Assembly: GCF_900100435.1 (NCBI RefSeq)
Contig: NZ_FNEX01000029.1
Span: 1 to 53,695, forward strand
From: Pedobacter sp. ok626
GTDB taxonomy: Bacteria > Bacteroidota > Bacteroidia > Sphingobacteriales > Sphingobacteriaceae
DNA: 53,695 nucleotides
Direction of reading: 5' to 3'
Shown: positions 44,941 through 53,695 of the stretch, piece after piece
Layout of the letters: the number at the start of each line of letters is the position of its first letter
Numbering within the stretch: the first letter of the stretch is position 1
Translations under genes and position numbers: made by a program
The notes under the pieces: generated by a model
What the model was told of the DNA's origin: nothing
Database searches by the model: none
What the model saw: only the letters and a program-made list of their open reading frames with translations

Positions 44941-45564
44941 ATGAAAAATCAAATGATTTCGAAAACAGCATTGCAGGTATTTAGAGAAGGCCTCGCAAAA
45001 TTCGTTACTTTTTCCGATGTAGAGTGGGCCGAACTTATCCCTTATTTAACAACTTCAAGCATTAAAAAGAAAGATCACTTTGTAGTTCATGGCACAGTTT
45101 GCAAACATGTAGGTTTCATAATTAAGGGTTCTCTAAGATTTTACCATATAAAGGATGGAGCAGAAATTACCGGATATTTTTGCTTTGAGAATGAATTTGT
45201 AAGTTCTTATAAAAGTTATCTGAAACAAGAGCCAAGCCTCACCTGTATCCAGGCCATGGAGGATACGGAATTGATTTTGATTGCTTATGAAGATATGCAG
45301 CAACTATTAGCTCATCCTAAACTTGCCTTTAAGATGGAGCAGTTTGGCAGGTTAGTAGCCGAATATTATATCTGTTGTTATGAAGATCGAATTGCGGCTT
45401 TTATTGTGCAAAGCCCAGAAGAACGTTATTTAACCATGCTTGAAAATCAAGCCGGTTTACTATTGCGTATTCCCCAACATTATGTGGCCAATTTTCTTGG
45501 CATTACCCCGGTTTCCCTTTCAAGAATCCGTAAAAGGACTATAAGAGGAGTTGTAAATAACTAA
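44941..45564 (+). CDS. Crp/Fnr-family transcriptional regulator
   Basis: A 207-residue regulator with an N-terminal cyclic-nucleotide-binding-like domain (about 30-130, with HFVVHGTVCKHVGFIIKGSL and FVSSYKSYLKQEPS) and a C-terminal helix-turn-helix (IPQHYVANFLGITPVSLSRI). No FeS-binding cysteine pattern is seen, so it is of the general Bacteroidota Crp group. I take the ATG at 44941; the open frame begins at 44869 but its first 24 codons look like leader. It is divergent from the sigma factor and 71 bases before the epimerase gene, which it may control. Confidence 0.88.
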   Translation: MKNQMISKTALQVFREGLAKFVTFSDVEWAELIPYLTTSSIKKKDHFVVHGTVCKHVGFIIKGSLRFYHIKDGAEITGYFCFENEFVSSYKSYLKQEPSLTCIQAMEDTELILIAYEDMQQLLAHPKLAFKMEQFGRLVAEYYICCYEDRIAAFIVQSPEERYLTMLENQAGLLLRIPQHYVANFLGITPVSLSRIRKRTIRGVVNN

Positions 45565-45635
45565 AACGCTTATCTTTTGTTAACGTTTTGAATAACTATG
45601 GTCACTTACCTTTGATTAGATCAAAACATAAAACT

Positions 45636-46574
45636 ATGCATACCATTTTAGGAGCCGGCGGGCCATCAGCAAATGCGCTGACACGTGAATTGTTAAAAAA
45701 TAATGAAGAAGTACGACTGGTTAGCAGAAGGCCAGTGAAGACCACCGGTCCCCAGATGACCTGGAGAAAGGCAGATTTGTTGAACTACTCGGAAGTATTA
45801 GAAGCTGTGAAAGGCTCAACAGTTATTTATATGTGCGCGGGACTGGTCTATGATAAAGAAATCTGGAAGCGACAATGGCCGATCATCATGCAGAACTTAA
45901 TCAATGTGGCAAAGGAAACACAAGCCAGACTGCTATTTTTTGATAACGTGTATATGTATGGATTGGTTAATGGCCCAATGTTGGAGAGTACCCCTTACCA
46001 TCCAGTGAGTGTAAAGGGTGAAGTCAGGGCGAAAATTGCGACGCAATTGATGGACGAAGTGAAATCGGGCAACATCCAGGCTACGATTGCCAGAGCTGCT
46101 GATTTTTACGGCACCGATTCTATGAATAGCTTTCTGGATAGCATGGTACTAGATAAATTTGCCAAACATCAAACTGCACAATGGATTGGCGATCCTAAGA
46201 AACTCCACAATTTCACTTATGTCCCCGACACCGGAAAAGCAATGTATTTGTTGGGTCAAGATGAATCATCTGGAAATCAGATCTGGCATCTACCAACTGC
46301 CGCACCAATAACCGGTCTAGAGATGATCGCGCTGGCAGCGGAGATTTTTGGTACTAAGGGCAACTTTACCAAGGTGAATAAATTGATGCTGCAAATGGTT
46401 GGCCTATTTAAGAAAGTCGTTGCAGGAACAGTTGAAATGTATTATCAATATGATCACGACTATAATTTAGATTCTTCAAAATTTGAAAAAGCTTTTAATT
46501 TTAAACCGAGCAGTTATGAAGAAGGTATTAGACAATGGTCCAAGACCTTGATTTCGGAAAGCAGAATAAGTTAG
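45636..46574 (+). CDS. NAD-dependent epimerase/dehydratase-family protein
   Basis: A 312-residue short-chain-dehydrogenase-like protein with the nucleotide motif ILGAGGPSANALTRELL at the N-terminus and VYMYGLVNG in the core. The active-site YxxxK seems changed: a Y is present in TPYHPVSVKGEVRAK but the spacing is not the classical one. Members act on nucleotide sugars or as atypical reductases, so the substrate stays open. The ATG at 45636 fits the motif; the frame is open from 45588. It overlaps the beta-lactamase gene end by four bases, in convergent orientation. Confidence 0.85.
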   Translation: MHTILGAGGPSANALTRELLKNNEEVRLVSRRPVKTTGPQMTWRKADLLNYSEVLEAVKGSTVIYMCAGLVYDKEIWKRQWPIIMQNLINVAKETQARLLFFDNVYMYGLVNGPMLESTPYHPVSVKGEVRAKIATQLMDEVKSGNIQATIARAADFYGTDSMNSFLDSMVLDKFAKHQTAQWIGDPKKLHNFTYVPDTGKAMYLLGQDESSGNQIWHLPTAAPITGLEMIALAAEIFGTKGNFTKVNKLMLQMVGLFKKVVAGTVEMYYQYDHDYNLDSSKFEKAFNFKPSSYEEGIRQWSKTLISESRIS

Positions 46575-47461
46575 TATTTAATTGCTTCATCCCATGCGGC
46601 ACGGGCCAGTTCGGCAATAATCAGATCATTTTCTTTCTCATTCCCTTTAGACATTGATACAAAAACCGAAATCAGCATACCATTTCCATTCGGGAGTGTG
46701 ATAACCCCAATGTCATTAGTAGCTACAGTAATCCCTTCTTTATTTACGCCCGAGTATCCTGTTTTGTGTGCAACGATGGTACCTGCAGGTAGCAGTCCTT
46801 TGATTTTATTAGGTCCCGAAACAGTCTCCTCCATGGTTTTCTTTAAAAAAGCAGTAGTGTTCTTTTTTAGTACCGTCCCATTCCAAAACTTTAGTAATAA
46901 TGCATTCGCTGCTTTTGGCGTAGTCCAGTTCGTAAACTGCACTTTATCATCTGCATGCATTTCCTCTTCAGTCGCCACAATCGCACAATCTTTAATCCCG
47001 AGATTAGCTATATACTTGTGCACCTTATTAGGTCCGCCTACTAGTCGAAACAAAATATCACAACCATTATTATCGCTCTGAGCGATCGTGAATTTAATAA
47101 TTTCAGATAATGGCAAATCAACATTTCCATTAGGATATTTGTCTCTTAATGGACTCCAGGTATTAGGTAATAAGTCGCTCTTTTTTACAAAAATATTTTG
47201 CTGAAGTGATAATTTTCCTTTATCAACCTGATCCAGCACAGCCAGGGCAAGATGAAACTTATATACACTTTGCATAGGATAATGCTTATCTCCATTTACA
47301 GAAACCGATCTACGATCTCCAAAAAACAACACAGATATGCCTACATCAGCGTTTTTACCGTTGATGATTCCCTCTATTTTTTGTTGAAGGCTACTTTGCG
47401 CCGAGAGTTTTACCGAAGTAAGGCTTGTCAGCGTTAAAAGAATACAAAAAAATTGTTTCAT
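46571..47461 (-). CDS. Class A beta-lactamase (subclass A2-like)
   Basis: A 296-residue serine beta-lactamase exported by a signal peptide (KQFFCILLTLTSLTSVKLSA). The catalytic serine lies in SVYK (65-68), the SDN loop at 129-131 (AQSDNNGCD), the glutamate region in ATEEEMHADD (165-167) and the KTG motif at 233-235 (AHKTGYSG). The EEEMHADD segment and length resemble the A2 subclass typical of Bacteroidota (CfxA, CblA, PER types). It hydrolyses beta-lactam rings in the periplasm; spectrum cannot be read from the sequence. It follows the subtilisin-like protease by 20 bases on the same strand and likely shares its transcript. Confidence 0.94.
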   Translation of the reverse strand: MKQFFCILLTLTSLTSVKLSAQSSLQQKIEGIINGKNADVGISVLFFGDRRSVSVNGDKHYPMQSVYKFHLALAVLDQVDKGKLSLQQNIFVKKSDLLPNTWSPLRDKYPNGNVDLPLSEIIKFTIAQSDNNGCDILFRLVGGPNKVHKYIANLGIKDCAIVATEEEMHADDKVQFTNWTTPKAANALLLKFWNGTVLKKNTTAFLKKTMEETVSGPNKIKGLLPAGTIVAHKTGYSGVNKEGITVATNDIGVITLPNGNGMLISVFVSMSKGNEKENDLIIAELARAAWDEAIKY

Positions 47462-47481
47462 AAAAAATCAGAATATCTAAA

Positions 47482-49242
47482 CTACTTTGCTTTATAAGTT
47501 TCAGCCAATTTTAATGCCTGATAAGCATTAACAATTCCACCGCTCACACACAGCTCCTTAAAATTAACACGCTCAGTCTCCCCCTTTTCATTCTCGCGTC
47601 TTACCTTTTGTTCTGGCTTCACCACAGATTGCATAATGATAGCCCTCACATCCTGAGCTTTCAATTCAGGATAATAACTTAAAATTAAAGCAGCTAAGCC
47701 CGAAACTACAGGAGCAGCCATACTTGTTCCATCAAACTCTTCGTATTTAGATTCAGGAACAGTAGACTTAATCATAAATCCAGGAGCAAATACATCTACC
47801 GTGTGTTTACCGTAATTAGAAAAAGAAGCCTTTAAACTCGCATCATTTTTATATGCACTAGCCCCTACTTCAAGCCAGTTGCTAGCATGAGGTAAATTAA
47901 ACTTCGTGGTATCCAAAACAACCTTTGCAGGCGGAACAGGATAATTCCTACCCATACCGTTCCCTGGAACAGGGTTTTGACCAGGTCTAAATATCATAGG
48001 GTTAACCTCAACTTTCTTATGTGCTTTTTTATAAGCTATCGCCTCTGGACTATCATAATATTTAGTTGGATAATTCTCATCTACATCATTATTCTGATTG
48101 TCGTTACCTGCAGCATGCACCAATAAAACTCCCTTTTCTTCAGCATACTTTACGGCCTCATCTACAACATCCTTGGCCCACTTAAAGCCCTTACCAAAAC
48201 TCATGTTAATCACGCGCGCCCCATTATCTACCGCATACCTAATACCATTTGCCACATCCTTATCACGCTCATCCCCTTCAGGTACAACTCTTATACACAT
48301 GATACGAACATGATCAGCAACACCATTTATCCCTATCCCATTATTTCGCTCTCCGCCAATTATACCCGACACATGTGATCCATGATCTGCATTTGGCCCC
48401 ATGACATCGCTATTGCCATAATTACGCTCTCGCGCATTTGAATAATCATCGCCAACCAATTCAGCACGCTCATCATATTTAGGATTTAAGTTATACCTCA
48501 ACATTACATCATATTGTTTATAAGCATCCTTCATTTCCTTATGAAACTTTTCCATAGATCCACTTTCCTTTGCGCCTCTCCTAATGATCTTTTTACACTG
48601 CTCCTCTTCCTCACTATCGGCTTTATAACGCTCCATATCCTCTAATGAAGGAATAGTCTTATGGTTTATCTGTCCAACAGAATCAAGCATCTTGTTTATA
48701 ATAGAAATAATGGCAAAAGTCTGATGCGCATCGTCATATTTCTTTCCAAACTCAGCAGTAACTTTTGTATAAAGAGCAAATTCTTCCTTTTCAGTGCTAT
48801 CTAGAACAGTAGATTTAATTGTTGAACGGTATTTAGGCTGCAATTTCCTGTAAATCCGAACCAATTCTAAGTTATCATAGGCAAGGTCCCCTTTTTTCGA
48901 GCCTATAAAGTTCCAACCATGTATGTCATCAACATATCCATTTCCATCATCATCTATCCCGTTTCCCGGAATTTCCTTCTTATTTGTCCACAAAACGTTC
49001 TTCAAATCTTCATGTTTAGTTTCGACACCACCATCTATGACAGCTACAATTATACTTTCTTTAGGCTTTTTATGCTTTAACAATTCATTGTAAGCCTTTT
49101 CGGTGCTAATGCCAAAATACCCGTCCTTCAGTAAATCTAAATTATACCAATTTGGAGGTAACTTAACATCCTTACTCTGTGAAAAAGCAGTTGAACTGGC
49201 AAAAAGAAAAATTGTAAAATATAATATATGCTTAAGTTTCAT
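47482..49242 (-). CDS. Subtilisin-like serine peptidase (S8 family), exported
   Basis: A 586-residue exported protease. Numbered from the start at 49242, the catalytic triad is Asp70 (AVIDGGVETKHEDL), His287 (NADHGSHVSGIIGG) and Ser507 (FDGTSMAAPVVSG). About 190 residues between Asp and His form an inserted helical region, seen in related Bacteroidota peptidases. I take the ATG at 49242 because it opens the signal peptide KLKHILYFTIFLFASSTAFS. It leads an operon with the beta-lactamase. No type IX secretion tail is seen at the C-terminus. Confidence 0.93.
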   Translation of the reverse strand: MKLKHILYFTIFLFASSTAFSQSKDVKLPPNWYNLDLLKDGYFGISTEKAYNELLKHKKPKESIIVAVIDGGVETKHEDLKNVLWTNKKEIPGNGIDDDGNGYVDDIHGWNFIGSKKGDLAYDNLELVRIYRKLQPKYRSTIKSTVLDSTEKEEFALYTKVTAEFGKKYDDAHQTFAIISIINKMLDSVGQINHKTIPSLEDMERYKADSEEEEQCKKIIRRGAKESGSMEKFHKEMKDAYKQYDVMLRYNLNPKYDERAELVGDDYSNARERNYGNSDVMGPNADHGSHVSGIIGGERNNGIGINGVADHVRIMCIRVVPEGDERDKDVANGIRYAVDNGARVINMSFGKGFKWAKDVVDEAVKYAEEKGVLLVHAAGNDNQNNDVDENYPTKYYDSPEAIAYKKAHKKVEVNPMIFRPGQNPVPGNGMGRNYPVPPAKVVLDTTKFNLPHASNWLEVGASAYKNDASLKASFSNYGKHTVDVFAPGFMIKSTVPESKYEEFDGTSMAAPVVSGLAALILSYYPELKAQDVRAIIMQSVVKPEQKVRRENEKGETERVNFKELCVSGGIVNAYQALKLAETYKAK

Positions 49243-49364
49243 TCCTGAATATTTATGAATTAAGGTAAAATACAATAATACGGTTTTATAATATTTAGGG
49301 CACAGATTTAGCATTTTTTAACAACATATTGATATCTTGTCCCTTAAACCATTATAAACCTACA

Positions 49365-50192
49365 ATGCTGCAAACTAAATCAGTTAAACTAATTTTTCCA
49401 AATTTATTGCTGTTAGTCTTAGCTATTACTGGCTGTTCACCCCTTAAATCACAAAACAATCCCGAATGGAAAGATCTGTTTAATGGAAAGGACATTAAAG
49501 ACTGGAATGTAAAAATCAATCACCATGAAATTGGTGATAATTATGCCAATACATTCAGGGTTGAAGACGGTATGATTAAAGTTAGATATGACCAGTACGG
49601 TGCTTACGACAATCAATTTGGCCATCTATACTATAAACAACCTTTTTCACATTACCATCTGTTGGTAGAATATAAAATTACGGGCGAATGGAAAACTGAT
49701 GCGCCATCCTATACCATTAGTAATAGTGGTATCATGTTCCATTCGCAAGATCCAAAAACAATGCTCAAAGACCAGGACTGGCCTATATCAATTGAATATC
49801 AACTCTTAGCTGGCTTAAATGATGGAAAACCAAGACCTACTGGCAATATGTGCTCACCTGGTACAGATGTGATATATGAAGGAAAAATAGACAGTCGGCA
49901 TTGTATTGACTCTAAATCTAAAACCTATAAAAAAGAGGAATGGGTAAGAGCCGAACTAATTGTATTGGGCGACTCGCTGATCACTCACCTTGTTAATGGC
50001 GATACTGTACTGCAATATTCAAAACCACAAATTGGCGGTGGTGTAGTCAACAATTTCGATCCTGCCGTTAAACTTGATGGCAAACTTTTGAAAGAAGGAT
50101 TTATAGCTCTTCAAAGTGAAGGTCAACCTGTTGACTTTCGAAAAGTGCGAATCATCAATTTAGAAAAACGTAATAAAAAGCCACAAAGATAA
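49365..50192 (+). CDS. DUF1080 (3-keto-disaccharide hydrolase-like) lipoprotein
   Basis: A 275-residue lipoprotein (lipobox VLAITGC) with one DUF1080 domain, a laminin-G-like beta sandwich: EWKDLFNGKDIKDWNVKIN, then GIMFHSQDP, and a final GFIALQSEGQPVDFRKVRI. Members are now linked to hydrolysis of 3-keto-glycosides after oxidation by glycoside dehydrogenases. The ATG at 49365 fits the lipobox. It stands 45 bases before the large dehydrogenase-like protein and probably forms an operon with it. Confidence 0.88.
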   Translation: MLQTKSVKLIFPNLLLLVLAITGCSPLKSQNNPEWKDLFNGKDIKDWNVKINHHEIGDNYANTFRVEDGMIKVRYDQYGAYDNQFGHLYYKQPFSHYHLLVEYKITGEWKTDAPSYTISNSGIMFHSQDPKTMLKDQDWPISIEYQLLAGLNDGKPRPTGNMCSPGTDVIYEGKIDSRHCIDSKSKTYKKEEWVRAELIVLGDSLITHLVNGDTVLQYSKPQIGGGVVNNFDPAVKLDGKLLKEGFIALQSEGQPVDFRKVRIINLEKRNKKPQR

Positions 50193-50237
50193 ACGCAATC
50201 TATATCATACTTACAAACCAATACTCCAAACACACAA

Positions 50238-52844
50238 ATGATTAAATTTTCTTTAAGTCTCGTCTGCTCCTTTATATTTTTCGGGGGAATCAATTTCTTT
50301 CTAGACAAACCCAAAGCAGCCTTTGCTGGTCCAGACGAGCTCGAAATCACACGCTTTACAGGCCCTGAGGTCACACCAAGCCCAGCCTGCTTATCAGTCG
50401 CCCCAACAGGTGAAGTATTTGTTGGGATCGATATGATGGGATCGTTAGGGAAAGCTCCAAACAAAGGACGTATACTCAAGCTCATTGACAAAGACAATAA
50501 TGGTACAATGGACCAACATATCGAATTTGCGATGGTCGACAATCCAAGAGGCATCATTGCTCAAGGAGACAAAGTTTTTGTATTGCACACTACATTTTCA
50601 AAGGAAACAGGTAAAGCCACAGGAATGGATCTTGTCGTTTTTGAAGATAAAAATAACGATGGAATCGCAGATGGACCTGCAAAACCACTAATTGAAAACA
50701 TTAGCAATGCAAAATACATCGCAGAAAGAGGAACTGATCATGCAACTAATGGAATCAGAATGGGTATCGACGGATGGATATACATCGCGGTAGGTGATTT
50801 TGGCTTTCATAATGCTGTTGATCGAAGCGGCAAAAAACTAACTATGTTAGGTGGCGGCATTGTTCGTGTACGCCCCGATGGGACTGAGATGGAAATATAC
50901 ACCCATGGTACACGCAATGTCTACGATTTGGCAATCGATCCCAACATGAATATTTTCACCAGAGAAAACACAAATGATGGTGGCGGATGGAATGTGCGAT
51001 TTTCACATCATATCCAATCCGGGGAATATGGATACCCAGTACTGTTTCAACATTTTACAGATGAAATAGTACCAGCCCTTGCCGACTTAGGCGGAGGTTC
51101 GGGAACTGGTGCATTATATATGGACGAACCAAATTGGCCTGAAAAGTACAACAAAGTACCAATGATGGCCGACTGGGGTCAAAGTATGTTATATATACAC
51201 AGGGTGAGTCCCGATGGACCTACCTTTACACAAAAGGATGAGGATTTTATAAAACTATCGCAAATTACAGATCTGGATGTGGATGGTTCAGGTCGTCTTT
51301 ATCTATCAGCCTGGGATGGCGCCGGCTATTCTGGTAGTCCAAGTAAAGGATATGTCGTTCGTGCAGTACCTAAAAACTGGACCTATAAAGCATTTCCAGA
51401 TGTAAAGAAAGCATCAATCAAAGCATTGGTTGAATTATTAAAGTCTCCAAGTGCTGTAGCACGCATCACTGCATCACAAGAATTAATTACCCGTCCAGCC
51501 AAACAAGTAGCTTCAACAACACTAAAAGTTGTTTCAAACAAAGACCTTTCTTCAGAATCCCGCATTGCTGCGCTTTATACATTTGCACAGGTCGCTGGAG
51601 AAAACGCGATCCCGACTTTAGTTAAATTGACTGCTGACGATATAATGAAGGAATCCGCATTACGAGCACTGGCCGACCGTAAGTCTTATCTAAAAAACGT
51701 TCCCACTGAACCTTTTTTAGCATCACTGAAAGATCCATCGAAACGTGTTCAGGCAATAGCAACTATAGGACTAGGTCGCTTGGGACATATAGAAACAGCC
51801 ACTGCATTATTACAAACTAAAGTCCCTGACTCATTTATAGAACCAGCAAAAGATGTAGAAGGGCCACACGCCACACCTAATTCGAGTATTATACTCCCGC
51901 ATCTTGCAGTCCAGGCACTCGTAAATATAAATGCAGTAGACGCATGTGTAGCAGCAATTGGATCTGAAAACTCAAATCTGGCATTATGGGCACTTCGTTA
52001 CATGCATCAGCAAAAAGCAGTTGATGGATTGATAAACGCCTATTCTTTAAACAAAGATGAAAAACTAAAAAAACAGATCCTAATTACCTTATCGCGTCTG
52101 TACAAGAAAGAAAATGCCTATGATGCATCCTGGTGGTGGGGTACGAGACCAGATTCCCATGGCCCTTATTTCAAGGCTGTTCTTTGGTCCGCTTCGCCAG
52201 CTATTGAAAAATTTCTAGTAAGTGAATCTGAAAAAGCAGGTGCCAGTCAAAAACAATTCTTTACAGATCTAAATGCACGCCACCGTATGGATATTCCTGC
52301 ATTTGCAACTGAAGAGAAAATAATTGCAGCTGAAGAACCTAAAGTAGATCTGGAAAAAATTAAGAATAAACCGGGGCAAGTTGGAGACAATTCTATCGAA
52401 GATGTGCTCTTAGCCATAGCCAAATTACCAGGTGATGCAGTAAAAGGCAAAGCCTTATTTACTAGTCAGGGATGTTTTGCTTGCCACAGCATTAACAAGG
52501 GTGAAAAAATGAAAGGTCCTTTTATGGGACAAATTGGGTCTATTATGAACCGCGAACAAATTGCCGAATCTATTCTTAAACCCAATGCCTCCATTTCACA
52601 AGGCTTTGCAACCGTAATGATATCTGCAAAAGGAGATAAAACCTATATGGGATTCATCACTGAAGAAACAGCCAATAAAGTCGTTATGCGAAACATTGTT
52701 GGTGAAGTATTTAATATTAAAGCTTCGGATATCTTATCGCGTCAAGAAATGGATTCTTCTATGATGCCAGCTGGTCTTGCCAATTCATTATCATACAATG
52801 AACTTGCATCACTAGTTACCTTTTTATCCTTGCAAAAAAAATAG
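50238..52844 (+). CDS. Large exported propeller/HEAT/cytochrome c protein (PVC-type dehydrogenase-like)
   Basis: An 868-residue periplasmic protein in three parts. Residues about 30-380 form a glucose/sorbosone-dehydrogenase-like beta propeller (GMGIDG-type loops, here GIRMGIDGWIYIAVGDFGFH, then HGTRNVYDLAIDPNMNIFTR). The middle (about 385-640) is made of HEAT-type helical repeats. The C-terminus carries one heme c site, CFACH, near residues 745-749, followed by a cytochrome c-like domain. The architecture is common in Planctomycetes and Bacteroidota. It probably oxidises a sugar-like substrate and passes electrons to the heme. The DUF1080 gene upstream fits such sugar chemistry. Confidence 0.88.
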   Translation: MIKFSLSLVCSFIFFGGINFFLDKPKAAFAGPDELEITRFTGPEVTPSPACLSVAPTGEVFVGIDMMGSLGKAPNKGRILKLIDKDNNGTMDQHIEFAMVDNPRGIIAQGDKVFVLHTTFSKETGKATGMDLVVFEDKNNDGIADGPAKPLIENISNAKYIAERGTDHATNGIRMGIDGWIYIAVGDFGFHNAVDRSGKKLTMLGGGIVRVRPDGTEMEIYTHGTRNVYDLAIDPNMNIFTRENTNDGGGWNVRFSHHIQSGEYGYPVLFQHFTDEIVPALADLGGGSGTGALYMDEPNWPEKYNKVPMMADWGQSMLYIHRVSPDGPTFTQKDEDFIKLSQITDLDVDGSGRLYLSAWDGAGYSGSPSKGYVVRAVPKNWTYKAFPDVKKASIKALVELLKSPSAVARITASQELITRPAKQVASTTLKVVSNKDLSSESRIAALYTFAQVAGENAIPTLVKLTADDIMKESALRALADRKSYLKNVPTEPFLASLKDPSKRVQAIATIGLGRLGHIETATALLQTKVPDSFIEPAKDVEGPHATPNSSIILPHLAVQALVNINAVDACVAAIGSENSNLALWALRYMHQQKAVDGLINAYSLNKDEKLKKQILITLSRLYKKENAYDASWWWGTRPDSHGPYFKAVLWSASPAIEKFLVSESEKAGASQKQFFTDLNARHRMDIPAFATEEKIIAAEEPKVDLEKIKNKPGQVGDNSIEDVLLAIAKLPGDAVKGKALFTSQGCFACHSINKGEKMKGPFMGQIGSIMNREQIAESILKPNASISQGFATVMISAKGDKTYMGFITEETANKVVMRNIVGEVFNIKASDILSRQEMDSSMMPAGLANSLSYNELASLVTFLSLQKK

Positions 52845-52846
52845 TT

Positions 52847-52890
52847 AAAATATGGCCAGAAAGTGCTTTTCACCTTTCTGGCCATATTTT
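52847..52890 (+). terminator. Terminator behind the large dehydrogenase-like gene
   Basis: AAAATATGGCCAGAAAG (52847-52863) pairs perfectly with CTTTCTGGCCATATTTT (52874-52890) with a ten-base loop. It lies three bases behind the stop codon. Confidence 0.9.
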
Positions 52891-53100
52891 AATGTTTTAA
52901 AGATCCTCAAGGTCTATTTAGAAATCAGTACACGTATATCTAATCGCGCTGCCATGATCTAATTCCCTATCGATACCTAGAATTACTCGATTGCATGCTA
53001 ATTATGAGCGCATATAAAGCCAGTCATGAAAGCACCTAAAGTAGGGCCAGAATCGTTTTTAAAACGAACAGCAGAGACTCAAAAAACCTTATAAACAAGA
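52891..53100. other. Intergenic spacer before the rRNA operon
   Basis: I see no gene or promoter motif here. A short palindrome TCGTTTTTAAAACGA lies near 53053-53067. Confidence 0.4.
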
Positions 53101-53137
53101 AAAGCCGATAGTCTATTGGACTACCGGCTTTCTTTTA
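53101..53137 (-). terminator. Terminator of the rRNA operon
   Basis: On the minus strand AAAGCCGGTAGTC pairs with GACTATCGGCTTT around CAATA, followed by TTCTT. It lies directly behind the 5S rRNA. Confidence 0.88.
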
Positions 53138-53140
53138 AGA

Positions 53141-53253
<113 letters not shown>

Positions 53254-53396
53254 ATTTTTAAATATCTAGTATATATCGTTTCGCTTTTATTGCCTGATCA
53301 ATATCGCTATTAACCCTGCTCGATTTGTTACTAAACAAATGACATATTATTGAAAGAAGTTAAGTTAGGAAGAACAAACAACAGTTTATTGCTCTT

Positions 53397-53695
53397 GAAA
53401 GCTTCGGATGATTAGTATTACTCGACTTTGATCTCACAACCTTTACATCTGTAACCTATCAACGTAGTAGTCTGCTACGGTCCTATATGGAATTCTCATC
53501 TCGTGGCTAGTTTCGCACTTAGATGCTTTCAGCGCTTATCTATTCCCAGCGTAGCTACTCTGCAATGCCCCTGGCGGAACAACAGATTCACTAGAGGCTA
53601 GTCCAACCCGGTCCTCTCGTACTAAGGTCAGCCCCACTCAAAATTCCTACGCCCACAACAGATAGGGACCGAACTGTCTCGCGACGTTCTGAACC
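53397..53695 (-). rRNA. rrl: 23S ribosomal RNA, 3' end (partial)
   Basis: The minus strand holds the sarcin-ricin loop AGTACGAGAGGACCGG (around 53612-53627) and ends with TAATCATCCGAAGCTTTC near 53397. Only the last 300 bases are present; the rest and the 16S gene are right of the window. About 140 bases of spacer separate it from 5S. No tRNA is seen in that spacer. Confidence 0.95.

Overview
The window looks like the chromosome of a Bacteroidota bacterium in the family Sphingobacteriaceae, most like Pedobacter. The reasons are two SusC/SusD pairs, an anti-sigma/ECF sigma pair driving a SusC with an STN domain, promoter -7 boxes of the form TAnnTTTG, weak Shine-Dalgarno sequences, AT-rich genes and a bifunctional ribBA. 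No species can be named from the sequence alone.

Layout. (1) 1-720: 5' part of a group IIC intron on the minus strand, running off the left edge. It sits directly behind the terminator of the tsaD operon. (2) 756-9731: core genes: tsaD with a small membrane protein, a TamB-like giant protein, ribBA, an LptF/LptG-family permease and a START-like protein. (3) 9732-12679: an accessory patch around tRNA-Met(CAT). A partial copy of the tRNA 3' end plus terminator lies about 1 kb downstream and brackets one orphan gene; a second small immunity-like gene and gene remnants follow. (4) 12680-16902: a TonB-type outer-membrane barrel, a lipoprotein and small ORFs. (5) 16996-22190: a visibly more GC-rich six-gene redox cluster (pyruvate oxidase PoxB, FAD monooxygenase, DUF2630, an internally deleted Old Yellow Enzyme, a thioredoxin-reductase-like flavoprotein without redox cysteines, and a UBP-type zinc finger). 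It is bounded on the right by a broken AlbA_2-type gene and was probably acquired. (6) 22632-27897: two exported proteins (one BatD-like), then a string of small AT-rich genes that resembles a cassette region (a DUF1266 protein and a lipoprotein among them).

(7) 28048-44812: a large nutrient-acquisition locus. It has two SusC/SusD outer-membrane pairs, a Tat-exported phospholipase C, a glycerophosphodiester phosphodiesterase, a purple-acid-phosphatase-like enzyme, and an ECF sigma/FecR anti-sigma switch. Taken together this is best explained as a system that takes phospholipids or phosphodiesters apart outside the cell and imports the products. (8) 44941-52844: a Crp/Fnr regulator, a sugar-epimerase-type protein, a class A beta-lactamase co-transcribed with a subtilisin-like protease, a DUF1080 lipoprotein, and a large propeller/HEAT/cytochrome c protein. 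(9) 53101-53695: the 3' end of an rRNA operon on the minus strand (23S end, 5S, terminator).

Most functional calls rest on motifs read by eye. GC shifts, distances between repeats and family names were not computed or searched.
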